Below, piece by piece: positions 33,131-41,027 of a stretch of 64,000 nucleotides of DNA. Every line of letters starts with the position of its first letter. Within the stretch, counting starts at the first letter, position 1. The notes beneath the pieces were generated by a model that saw nothing but the letters and a program-made list of their open reading frames with translations, was not told where the DNA came from and ran no database searches. This stretch comes from Gordonibacter pamelaeae (lineage in GTDB: Bacteria > Actinomycetota > Coriobacteriia > Coriobacteriales > Eggerthellaceae): the NCBI RefSeq assembly GCF_042665095.1, contig NZ_JBHTBV010000008.1. One strand, written 5' to 3'. A program made the translations under genes and the position numbers.

Positions 33131-35222
33131 GCTCGCGCTCGGCAACGTGCGCAAGTCCCTCGCGGACTTCGGCGTGTACTTCCTCACGGTCATGCTGGGC
33201 GTGGCCGTGTTCTACGCGTTCAACTCCATGACGGCCCAACAGGGCGTGCTCGCGTTCTCCGAGACGCAGGACAAGATGTTCGAGCTTCTGGGCATGGTGA
33301 TCGGCGGGGTGTCGGTGTTCATCGCGTTCGTGCTCGTGTTCTTGGTGGTGTACGCGAACGGCTTCCTCATCAAGCGGCGCAAGCGCGAGTTCGGGGTGTA
33401 CCTGACGCTGGGTATGAGCTCGGGCGACGTGGTGAGGATCGTGGCGCTTGAATCGCTCATCGTGGGCGCCGCGTCGCTCGCGGTGGGCCTTGCGGTGGGC
33501 GTGGGGCTCTCGCAGCTTCTGCTGCAGCTCACAAGCGCGCTGTTCAAGGCCGACGTGGCCGCTGCCGGTGGGTTCGCGTTCGTGTTCTCGGCCGACGCGC
33601 TGGTGAAGACCGCCGTCGTGTTCGCGGCTATCTTCCTGGTGGCCGCCCTTTTGAACGCGCGCACGGTGGCGCGGGCGAAGCTCATCGACCTGCTCCATGC
33701 AGGCAGCAGGAACGAGGAGATGAGGCTTAAGAGCCTGCCGCTGTCGCTCGTGCTGTTCGCGGTGTCGCTCGTGCTGATCGGCGTATCGTACAAGCTGCTC
33801 ATCGACAACGGGCTCATGGAGCCTTCGCCGGAATTCGCCGCGGCCACGGTGCTCGTGTGCGTGGGCACGGTGCTGTTCTTCTACGCGCTGTCGGGCTTTT
33901 TGCTGAAGCTCGTGCAGATGATCAAGCCGCTGTACCTGCGCGGGCTCAACATGTTCACGCTGCGGCAGCTGGGCGCCAAGGTGAACACCACGTTCGCGTC
34001 GCTGTTGGTGGTGTGCATCGTGTTGTTCCTGGCCATCACCAGCGTGTGCGGCGGCATCGGCATCCGCAACGCCATCGACGGCTCGCTGGACAGGAGCACC
34101 GACTACAGCGCCAGCGTGTCCACGTCGTTCGGCTCCTACAACGCCGAGGCGGGTTTCCAGCCGGCGGACCTGGGGGCGTTCGGCGAGTTCGCCGAGCGGC
34201 AGGGCTACGACATGGCCGCCGGCCTGCGCGCGAGTGCAGCAGCGGTGGGGGCGGGCGACTTCGACGCGGTCGTGTCCGGCACGGCGCAGGTGGACCTCAT
34301 GGTCGACCCGTCCGACGGCCTGGTGATGGACGACGTGGAGCGCGCGAGCGGCCTGGTGCTGGCCGATTACGCGGGCGCTTCCATCAACAGCGGCTACGGC
34401 GTGTACCCCGTGTACGTGGCGGCGCTGTCACAGGTGAACGATGCGCTTGCGCTGGCGGGCAAGCCCGCGCTCGAGCTGGGCGCGGGGGAGTGCGCGATCT
34501 ACAGCGACTCCGACATCACGAGCGGGTTCTACCGCGATGCGGTGGATCGCGGCACCACGCTGCCGGTGGGCGGACGCGATATGCGCGTGGTCGAGTTTCG
34601 GGATGATTGCCTGCAGACCACGCCGTTCCCCATGAACACCGGCACGCTCGTGGTGCCCGACGAGGCGGTGCCCGAGGACGCGCGCATCCTGCAGTCCATC
34701 CTCGACGTGCAGTGCGCAAGCGATGCGGACGAGGCGGCGTTCGGCGAGATGATGGACGCCGTGGCGGATACCGACAACCCCGACACCTGGCCCGTCACGC
34801 TTTCCATGACGCGCGCCGACGTGTTCGACCAGAGCATCAGCCTGTCTACCATCGTGGCATATCTGGCCATCTACCTGGGCTTCGTCCTGGTCATCGCCTG
34901 TGCGGCAATACTCGCCATCCAGCAGCTCTCCGACGCGTCCGACAACGCGCAGCGTTACGGCCTGTGCGCCAAGCTAGGCGCCCCCGAGCGCATGATCGAC
35001 GGCGCGCTGTTCGTGCAGGTGCTCGTGTACTTCCTGTTCCCGCTGCTGCTGGCCGTGGCGCATTCCGCGTGCGCGCTCGTGGTGGTCACCGACGTCGTGG
35101 CCGTGTTCGGGCACCTCGACATCACCTCGATGGCGCTCGCCTGCGCCGGCGCGTTCCTCGCGGTGTACGGCGTGTACTTCGCCGTGACGTACCTCGGCGC
35201 CCGCAAGCTCGCCCGCGAGTAA
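33120..35222 (+). CDS. FtsX-domain ABC permease, BceB/VraG-like
   Basis: The 700-residue permease has about ten membrane helices in the BceB layout. FtsX domains lie at about 55-215 (with RRKREFGVYLTLGMSSGDVV) and 560-690 (with QQLSDASDNAQRYGLCAKLG). A large extracytoplasmic domain of roughly 240 residues lies between helices in the middle (about 320-560). Such permeases remove antimicrobial peptides from their cell-wall targets and signal to the cognate kinase. It overlaps the ATPase gene by 11 bp. Only a short weak hairpin (35238-35256) follows. Confidence 0.9.
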   Translation: MLARLALGNVRKSLADFGVYFLTVMLGVAVFYAFNSMTAQQGVLAFSETQDKMFELLGMVIGGVSVFIAFVLVFLVVYANGFLIKRRKREFGVYLTLGMSSGDVVRIVALESLIVGAASLAVGLAVGVGLSQLLLQLTSALFKADVAAAGGFAFVFSADALVKTAVVFAAIFLVAALLNARTVARAKLIDLLHAGSRNEEMRLKSLPLSLVLFAVSLVLIGVSYKLLIDNGLMEPSPEFAAATVLVCVGTVLFFYALSGFLLKLVQMIKPLYLRGLNMFTLRQLGAKVNTTFASLLVVCIVLFLAITSVCGGIGIRNAIDGSLDRSTDYSASVSTSFGSYNAEAGFQPADLGAFGEFAERQGYDMAAGLRASAAAVGAGDFDAVVSGTAQVDLMVDPSDGLVMDDVERASGLVLADYAGASINSGYGVYPVYVAALSQVNDALALAGKPALELGAGECAIYSDSDITSGFYRDAVDRGTTLPVGGRDMRVVEFRDDCLQTTPFPMNTGTLVVPDEAVPEDARILQSILDVQCASDADEAAFGEMMDAVADTDNPDTWPVTLSMTRADVFDQSISLSTIVAYLAIYLGFVLVIACAAILAIQQLSDASDNAQRYGLCAKLGAPERMIDGALFVQVLVYFLFPLLLAVAHSACALVVVTDVVAVFGHLDITSMALACAGAFLAVYGVYFAVTYLGARKLARE

Positions 35223-35290
35223 GGACGAAGACGCCCCCGCAGGTTCGACCTGCGGACCCTGCTAGCAGCCGCTTGCATGTCCTCCCCTTA

Positions 35291-35406
35291 TCAGCCGGCC
35301 GGGTACGTGCGTGTCGTGCGAGCTGTCCGGCGCATCGGGCGAACCTCCAAGGTTGCCCTGATGCGCCGGACGGCGTCCATCGCGCGCGTGCTTTCGGCCG
35401 GCCGAC
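35291..35406. repeat. Complex palindromic repeat, copy 2 (116 bp)
   Basis: The left end ATCAGCCGGCCG (35291-35302) and right end CGGCCGGCCGAC (35395-35406) are near inverse complements. The inner stem TCCGGCGCATCGGGC (35327-35341) pairs with GCCCTGATGCGCCGGA (35356-35371) apart from one bulge, and the loop holds AACCT/AAGGTT. End motifs, inner CCGGCGCA/TGCGCCGG cores and overall length match copy 1 at 25964-26080. It lies between convergent genes. Confidence 0.72.
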
Positions 35407-35444
35407 AGAGGGGCCGAGGCACGCGCGAGCGATCTTCCTCTTTC

Positions 35445-37274
35445 CTACATCTGCCGGCCGAGCGCGAACGCGTGCGAGAACAGGCTGCCATTGTCGGTCG
35501 GCACGAGCACCAGGTTGTCGCTCTCCAGGACGTACGTGGGCAGGACGCGCACCATGGTCAGCTGCACCGTGCCGCCCGGCGCGATGACGACGTGCTGGGG
35601 GTTGTCGGAGGGCAGGGTGTCGCCCGAAGCCTCGAAGTCCAGATCGTAACCCGTCCGCACCACGTCGAGCGTCCCGTCGTCGTTGCGCAGGGCGAACTCG
35701 TAGAGCACGCTCGTCCAGACGGGCACGGCCGTATCGCCAAGGTTGCGCACCGTTACCGTCGTCGACGCGTAGCGGTAATCGTTGCTCGTCAAGGTGCCGT
35801 CGTCGTTGTAGCCGTAGCCCCACACCTCGCGCGAGCACTTGTCCAGGTAGCGCGCGTTTCCGAGCCAGCCGCCGATCACGAAGAGGCAGTCGCCGAGCGT
35901 CTTCCCGCCCGGCAGGGTGTCGGAGAGCGAGAGGGAAGGAGAGCTCATGGCCAGTTGGGCGGTCAGCCGTTGCGGGCTCTCGGCATTCGTGTAGGAGTAG
36001 TCGGGGTTCTCGTAACCGAAGTCGAACGGGATCTCGCCATCGGCCGCCGTGAGCGCGTTCTCGGGCAGCGTCGCGTCGACGTGCGCGCCGTCCACCTCGA
36101 CGGTTGCCCGCCACGTGTCGTCCTGCCGCTCGATGATCGAGGCGGGCAGCACCTCGTCGGCGCGGTCGTTCGCGTCGTCCAGCGGGAAGGGGAACGGCCC
36201 GTTTCCGGCTTCCACCACGGTGCCGTAGAGCGACTTCGCCGACGTGCTCGCCTCGGCATCGTCCGCAGCGAGGCGGGGGGTCAGGCGGGGGGCGCCGTCA
36301 ACCATCTCGGTCTCGAAGTTGGCGACGTGCAGCTCGATGGCCTGCGTGGAGGTGCTGCCGTCCTCGAACGTCACGGTGACGGTGAGCGTCTGCCCGTCGA
36401 ACAGGTCGATGACGGGGGACTGCGAGTCGTTGAAGACATCCTCGGGAACCTCGCCTTCGTTCGTCCAGAGGCCGAAGCTCGTCGTGCCGTCGGCGATGCC
36501 GGGGTCGTCGTCCGCGGAGACGTCGATGGTGGCGCCCATGAGCTTCGCGAGGCTAAGCTTGCTCTCGCCGTCGCGCATGGCGCTGCCCACGAAGTCGTAG
36601 CCGCCGTAGTACTCGCCGGTGCCGCGCGACGTGGGCTTCCAGCTTGCAAGCTCGCCCATGCGCGGGTCGTCGGGGTCGGTCGGCCCGTCCTCGAACGTCA
36701 CGCGGTACAGCGCCCCGCCCGTGAGATGCGCCTGCACGCGGACGATACCCTCGCCCTCCACGTGGAAGAGGCAGCCCGAGAAGAAGCCGCTTACCTTGTA
36801 ATCGTCGCCTCCCCGGAATCGGTAGCCCAGGTCGCGGTCGAACGCCACGGTGCCGCCCTCCCCGGGTGCGAGCGGCGCGCTGCCGTCGCTCGCATAGGCG
36901 CGCACCGAGAAGCCGCAGCGTGCGGCGGCCTCGTCGAGCGTGATGGCAGGGGAGCCGGAGAGCGACGAGGTGAGGGCGGGGATGCCGGCCACCGCGAGCG
37001 CGCCGGCGACGAGGCAGGCGGCTGCGGCCGGCGCCCAGCGGCGGGCGAGGGATGCGGCGCCGACGGAGAAGCCGGCGGTGCGCGACGTGGGCCGGGGGCG
37101 GCGCCGGGCCGGGCGCTTCGCGGGTGCGGCTCCCTTCGCGGGCGCCTGGCTCCCGGCGTGCTGTGCCGTGCCCTCCTGCAGGGCGTTGCAGACGGCGCGC
37201 TGCTTGAGCTCGGGGGAGGCTTCGACAGGGGACTGCGACGCGGCGTAGCGCGTGCGGAACTCGTTCTCGTTCAT
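35445..37274 (-). CDS. Membrane-anchored probable anti-sigma factor with large external domain
   Basis: The 609-residue protein has a short cytoplasmic N-terminus (1-80, with a Pro/Ala/Arg-rich linker), one membrane helix at about 81-103 and an extracytoplasmic domain of about 500 residues rich in Asp, Thr, Ser and Gly with beta-strand character. The start ATG overlaps the stop of the ECF sigma gene by 4 bp. Anti-sigma factors commonly have this position and topology, so binding of the sigma factor by the N-terminus is inferred. The external part may sense the envelope. I see no known domain in it. Confidence 0.72.
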   Translation of the reverse strand: MNENEFRTRYAASQSPVEASPELKQRAVCNALQEGTAQHAGSQAPAKGAAPAKRPARRRPRPTSRTAGFSVGAASLARRWAPAAAACLVAGALAVAGIPALTSSLSGSPAITLDEAAARCGFSVRAYASDGSAPLAPGEGGTVAFDRDLGYRFRGGDDYKVSGFFSGCLFHVEGEGIVRVQAHLTGGALYRVTFEDGPTDPDDPRMGELASWKPTSRGTGEYYGGYDFVGSAMRDGESKLSLAKLMGATIDVSADDDPGIADGTTSFGLWTNEGEVPEDVFNDSQSPVIDLFDGQTLTVTVTFEDGSTSTQAIELHVANFETEMVDGAPRLTPRLAADDAEASTSAKSLYGTVVEAGNGPFPFPLDDANDRADEVLPASIIERQDDTWRATVEVDGAHVDATLPENALTAADGEIPFDFGYENPDYSYTNAESPQRLTAQLAMSSPSLSLSDTLPGGKTLGDCLFVIGGWLGNARYLDKCSREVWGYGYNDDGTLTSNDYRYASTTVTVRNLGDTAVPVWTSVLYEFALRNDDGTLDVVRTGYDLDFEASGDTLPSDNPQHVVIAPGGTVQLTMVRVLPTYVLESDNLVLVPTDNGSLFSHAFALGRQM

Positions 37275-37972
37275 GGGCGTGCTCCTAGGTCGATCTTGAG
37301 GGCCTTGCGTGCGCGGTGGAGGTGGGAGCGGACGGTGGCGGGGCGCTCGCCGGTGATACGGGCGATCTCGTCGGTTGCGTACCCCTCGTAATAGTGCAGG
37401 TGCACGGCGGTGCGCTGGCGGTCGCTCAGGCGGGCGAGGGCGGCCTCCAGCTCGTCGTCCCGGCCCGCGGCGCCCTCCGGGGCGTTCGGGCCGGGACGGT
37501 CGGCGAGGCGTGCCACGTCATCGTCGCCGAGGGCGGCGCGCTTCCGGTGCCAGGGGCTGCGGTGCAGGTCGTTGCAGCAGTTGACGGTCACGTGCAGAAG
37601 CCAGGCCTTCAGGTGCTCGTCGTCGCAGAAGCGCTTGCCGCCTTGATGCAGGCGCAGGAACACGGTCTGGAACACGTCCTCGGCATCGGCGCGGTTGCCC
37701 GTGCGGCTCGCCGCCAGGCGCAGGACCGTGTCGCCCCAGCGCCCGACCGCGTCCTCGAGGAACGCCGCCGCCTCGCGCGCCTGCGCGACGCTTGCCTCGG
37801 CGGCTGCGTCGGGGGCGTCGCCGCGGAAGGCGTTGCGCGCATCGCCGCCGCCTGCCGCCCGGGACGCGCCGGCGCTGGAAGCGCCGTCGAGCGGGGGACG
37901 TGCCGCGTCCGGCCGCCCCCGCCCTGCGGCGCCGAAGCCCGCGGGCAGCGCCATCTCGCCTGATTCTTCCAT
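37271..37972 (-). CDS. ECF RNA polymerase sigma factor
   Basis: The 233-residue sigma-70 family protein has region 2 (DAEDVFQTVFLRLHQ at about 97-111, then LKAWLLHVTVNCCNDL) and region 4 (LSDRQRTAVHLHYYEGYATDEIARI, then TVRSHLHRARKAL near the C-terminus). The N-terminal ~65 residues are a low-complexity Ala/Gly/Pro extension not typical of the family, so the true start could be internal. ATG 37972 follows AAAGGAGATGGG. It is translationally coupled to the downstream membrane protein. Target promoters are unknown, but autoregulation is common. Confidence 0.9.
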   Translation of the reverse strand: MEESGEMALPAGFGAAGRGRPDAARPPLDGASSAGASRAAGGGDARNAFRGDAPDAAAEASVAQAREAAAFLEDAVGRWGDTVLRLAASRTGNRADAEDVFQTVFLRLHQGGKRFCDDEHLKAWLLHVTVNCCNDLHRSPWHRKRAALGDDDVARLADRPGPNAPEGAAGRDDELEAALARLSDRQRTAVHLHYYEGYATDEIARITGERPATVRSHLHRARKALKIDLGARP

Positions 37973-38032
37973 ATCCCATCTCCTTTCCCCTAGAACACGG
38001 GGAAGGAACCGTCATTTGTTGCGCTCTGCCCG

Positions 38033-38074
38033 AAAAAAGACGGGCGGTTTCGATCGCCCGTCGAAACCGCCCGT
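38033..38074 (-). terminator. Terminator of the flavoprotein gene
   Basis: On the minus strand a 14-bp perfect stem (ACGGGCGGTTTCGA with its complement) and 7-base loop precede a six-T run. It separates the flavoprotein gene from the ECF sigma operon. Confidence 0.88.
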
Positions 38075-38110
38075 TGGGCGCTCGCGCCCTCGCTTGCCGC
38101 CCTCTTTGCC

Positions 38111-38686
38111 TTACCGCAGGCTGGCACCCAGCTCGCGGGCATCGTCGAGGGCGGGGTTGCCGGCGATGTCGCCTACGCGGTACACGCCGCCTGCCAGCAC
38201 GCGACCCAGGTCGCGCCAACCCATGCGCTCGCAGAGCACCTCGTAGTAGGAGACGACGGGGGCGAAGTTGCGTTCCGTGTCCTCCTCGGCGGGCATGAGC
38301 AGCACGCAGCCCTTGCCGCCCGCCTCGGCTGCGGCCGCCTCCGCGGCGCGCATGCCGGCCTCCATGAGCGCGAACAGGCGGTCGAGCACGGCCTTCTCCT
38401 GCGCGGTGACGCTCCAGCAGTACATAGGCGACGCCAGCACCACCACGTCGGCCGCGCGGTAGGCGGCGTATACGGCGTCCATGTCGTCCTTCTGCACGCA
38501 GGGGCTGTCCGCATCGGCGCCGCCGCCCAAGCAGCCCCGGCACGGCGCGATGTCCATGAGCGCCACGTCGAATCGCACGACGTCGTGGCCCGCCTGGGCG
38601 GCCCCTTCCGCGAACGCGTCGACGAGCGCCGCCGTATTGCCGTTCCTCCTCGGGCTCCCGTTCAGCACCAGCACGTTCTTCCCCAT
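38111..38686 (-). CDS. NAD(P)H-dependent FMN reductase-like flavoprotein
   Basis: The 191-residue flavodoxin-fold protein begins VLVLNGSPRRNGNT, the FMN phosphate loop, has cysteines in CRGCLGG plus SPCVQKDDMD (about 49-70), and the flavin-contact segment VVVLASPMYCWSVTAQ near residue 85. These features match the iron-sulfur flavoprotein / NADPH-dependent FMN reductase group. Electron donor and acceptor are unknown. It is about as long as the protein at 7950-8564 and has the same plan, so they are probably distant paralogues. It is monocistronic and divergent from serA. Confidence 0.83.
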   Translation of the reverse strand: MGKNVLVLNGSPRRNGNTAALVDAFAEGAAQAGHDVVRFDVALMDIAPCRGCLGGGADADSPCVQKDDMDAVYAAYRAADVVVLASPMYCWSVTAQEKAVLDRLFALMEAGMRAAEAAAAEAGGKGCVLLMPAEEDTERNFAPVVSYYEVLCERMGWRDLGRVLAGGVYRVGDIAGNPALDDARELGASLR

Positions 38687-39015
38687 GGTCCTCCGCCTTC
38701 CCTCGTCTGCCTGGCCGCATCCGCTTTGCCTTGCCGCGCACGCCGCGCCGTTCCCGTCAGCCGTGCGCGGCTTCCGTCGCAGCCGATTGTACCGCGCCCA
38801 CCGCGGCCCCGCTGCGACGGTTTTCAAATCGCGTCCCTGCTTCCCGCCCACGCGCTCGTTCGCGCGGGCGCCGCCCTTTCGCCGCCCGCCGGGCGGGGGA
38901 GGGAGTATACTGCTGTAGCAGGCTAAAGCGGCTCGGCTCCCACGCAACGACGGCGCGGCTCCCCTGCGCGACGGCAGCCCTCGGCCTCACCTTATACAAG
39001 AGAAGGAGAAGAACC

Positions 39016-40182
39016 ATGCGCTACGTCCACTGCTTGAACAACATTTCCTCGCACGGAACCGACCTGCTCACCGATTCCTACGAGCTCACCGACGACCCTG
39101 CGAGGGCATCGGCCATCCTCGTGCGCAGCGCCGCCATGCACGACATGGCGTTCGGCGACGGTCTCCTGGCCATCGCGCGCGCGGGGGCGGGCGTGAACAA
39201 CATCCCCACGGATCGTTGCGCCGAGGAGGGCATCGTCGTGTTCAACACGCCGGGCGCCAACGCCAACGCCGTGAAGGAGATCGTGCTGTGCGCGCTTCTG
39301 CTGGGAAGCCGCGGCATCGTGGACGGCATCGCATGGTGCCGCGACAACGCCGACGACCCGAACATCGCCAAGGCGGCGGAGAAGGCGAAGAAGCAGTTCG
39401 CCGGCTGCGAGATCAAGGGCAAGAAGCTGGGCGTCATCGGTCTGGGCGCCATCGGCGCCGAGGTGGCGAACGCGGCTGTGGCGCTGGGCATGGACGTGTA
39501 CGGCTACGACCCGTACGTCTCGGTGGGCGCCGCATGGCGCATCTCGAGCGCCGTCCACCACGTCACGAACCTGGACGACCTCTTCCGCACCTGCGACTAC
39601 CTCACCATCCATGTGCCGGCCATGGAGGGCACCATCGGCATGGTGGGCGGGCGCGCCTGCTCGCTCATGAAGGACGGCGCCGTGGTGCTGAACTTCTCGC
39701 GCGACACGCTCGTGGACAACGCCGCCATGGCCTCGGCGCTGGCGTCGGGCAAGGTGGGCGCCTACATCACCGACTTCGCCACGCCCGAGGTCATGAAGAT
39801 GGAGCACGCGATCGTGCTGCCCCACCTGGGCGCGTCGACCGCCGAGGCCGAGGACAACTGCGCCGCCATGGCCGTGCAGGAGATGATGGACTACCTTGAG
39901 AACGGCAACATCAAGAACTCGGTGAACTTCCCCGCGTGCGACATGGGCGCGTGCCCTGCCGGCATGAGCCGCGCGGCCGTCATGCACGAGAACATCCCCA
40001 GCATGATCAGCCGCATCACCGATGTGTTCGGCGAGGAGGGCGTGAACATCGAGAACATGACGAACAAGTCCCGCGGCGACGCCGCCTACACGATGCTCGA
40101 CCTCGACCAGCCCGTGCCCGCCACCGCCGTGGAGAAGCTGGAGGCCCTCGAGGGCGTCCGCCGCGTGCGCGTGGTGTGTTAA
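39016..40182 (+). CDS. serA: D-3-phosphoglycerate dehydrogenase
   Basis: SerA oxidises 3-phosphoglycerate with NAD+, the first step of serine synthesis. The 388-residue protein is of the short type: substrate-binding domain, NAD-binding Rossmann fold with GLGAIG at 142-147, the catalytic segment LVDNAAMASAL and His in VLPHLGAST, then a C-terminal ACT domain from about 315 (MISRITDVFGEEGVNIENM) likely for feedback by serine. AGAAGGAGAAG precedes the ATG. TATACT near 38905 may be the -10. It stands alone and is followed by two hairpins. Confidence 0.93.
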   Translation: MRYVHCLNNISSHGTDLLTDSYELTDDPARASAILVRSAAMHDMAFGDGLLAIARAGAGVNNIPTDRCAEEGIVVFNTPGANANAVKEIVLCALLLGSRGIVDGIAWCRDNADDPNIAKAAEKAKKQFAGCEIKGKKLGVIGLGAIGAEVANAAVALGMDVYGYDPYVSVGAAWRISSAVHHVTNLDDLFRTCDYLTIHVPAMEGTIGMVGGRACSLMKDGAVVLNFSRDTLVDNAAMASALASGKVGAYITDFATPEVMKMEHAIVLPHLGASTAEAEDNCAAMAVQEMMDYLENGNIKNSVNFPACDMGACPAGMSRAAVMHENIPSMISRITDVFGEEGVNIENMTNKSRGDAAYTMLDLDQPVPATAVEKLEALEGVRRVRVVC

Positions 40183-40195
40183 AGGGAGGTTCCGA

Positions 40196-40230
40196 GCCGC
40201 GCCGCATGTCCGAGGGGCATGCGGCGCGGC
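40196..40230 (+). terminator. 13-bp hairpin just after serA
   Basis: GCCGCGCCGCATG and CATGCGGCGCGGC flank a 9-base loop with no T-run. It may stabilise the mRNA end ahead of the true terminator. Confidence 0.45.
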
Positions 40231-40305
40231 GGCAGCAGGGCCGGCCCGTTCTCGGGTTCGGCCCTCCTCCCCGCAGGCGGGGAGGGAAGATGCTCGCAAA
40301 ACGAA

Positions 40306-40336
40306 AAAAGCCAGCCGGTTCTGCCGGCTGGCTTTT
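40306..40336. terminator. Bidirectional terminator after serA
   Basis: AAAAGCCAGCCGG and CCGGCTGGCTTTT form a 13-bp stem with a 5-base loop. It can act for serA on the plus strand and for the tRNA operon on the minus strand. Confidence 0.85.
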
Positions 40337-40342
40337 AGGTTC

Positions 40343-40367
40343 TCAATGGTGGACCGTCGGGGACTCG
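40343..40367. repeat. Duplicated 3' end of tRNA-Lys (att-like)
   Basis: This 25-bp segment is identical to 40532-40556, which spans the CCA end, acceptor strand and T-arm of tRNA-Lys, in the same orientation. A displaced copy of a tRNA 3' end is the usual trace of an integrase-borne element. The 164 bases between copies hold only hairpins (for example 40427-40449) and no gene. Confidence 0.65.
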
Positions 40368-40502
40368 CGTATTCGCTTCGCGAATCCGCACCCCTCGGCA
40401 TCGCAGATGCCTCGGGCGTTTTCCTAAGAACAGCCCACCGGGCTGTTCTCTTAACGGAAAACCACCTCATCGGTTCGAGTCACCGTTCCCCAAAAATGCA
40501 AC

Positions 40503-40522
40503 AACCCCGCATAAGCGGGGTT
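40503..40522 (-). terminator. Terminator of tRNA-His/tRNA-Lys
   Basis: AACCCCGC and GCGGGGTT flank a 4-base loop. On the minus strand GTTGCATTTTT follows. It lies 13 bp past the tRNA-Lys CCA. Confidence 0.75.
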
Positions 40523-40535
40523 GATTTGATTTCAA

Positions 40536-40611
40536 TGGTGGACCGTCGGGGACTCGAACCCCGGACCTTGGGATTAAGAGTCCCCTGCTCTACCAACTAA
40601 GCTAACGGTCC
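40536..40611 (-). tRNA. tRNA-Lys (anticodon CTT)
   Basis: On the minus strand acceptor GGACCGT pairs with ACGGTCC, the anticodon loop is CTCTTAA, the T-arm is GGGGTTCGAGTCCCC and CCA is encoded. The 3' end is duplicated at 40343-40367. Confidence 0.95.
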
Positions 40612-40701
40612 AAAGAAAAAACTATGTCAAAGTGCTCAAAGCGCTGGGCTATCTTAAAGCATGCGTCCAGCGATTGCAAGCCCTAATTTCAAAAAGCGCG
40701 C

Positions 40702-40779
40702 TGGGGTGGCTAATCGGACTCGAACCGACGACCTCCAGAGCCACAATCTGGCGTTCTAGCCAACTGAACTATAGCCACC
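40702..40779 (-). tRNA. tRNA-His (anticodon GTG)
   Basis: On the minus strand acceptor GGTGGCT pairs with AGCCACC, the loop TTGTGGC holds anticodon GTG, discriminator C is normal for histidine, and CCA is encoded. It lies 90 bp upstream of tRNA-Lys and probably shares its transcript. Confidence 0.95.
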
Positions 40780-40794
40780 AAGGCGCAAGGTGGA

Positions 40795-40823
40795 AGTATA
40801 CGGATTTTCTCCCCTGAGTGCAA
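40795..40823 (-). promoter_or_regulatory. Promoter of tRNA-His/tRNA-Lys
   Basis: On the minus strand TTGCAC (40818-40823), a 17-bp spacer and TATACT (40795-40800) lie about 15 bp before tRNA-His. Confidence 0.7.
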
Positions 40824-41027
40824 GAGGATTATGGACAAATTGTATCAGACTTGCTGCAATCGGGCTCTGATCGGCCCGTTTAGAGTAGTATAGTTGCCTG
40901 AAACGCCGTGTTTTCCGCCGGTTGGAACAGCTTCGGGCTGCCGACCGCTTCCGGCCACGGCGCAAAAGCCGGCGTCGCGCGCCTGGGCGCGCCCGCCACC
41001 ATCCCTTTCACCGAGGAGCGGCACCAC

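Noticed and set aside
40346..40600. Short plus-strand frame over the tRNA-Lys duplication
   Set aside because: It is made of antisense tRNA sequence; such frames are a known annotation artefact.
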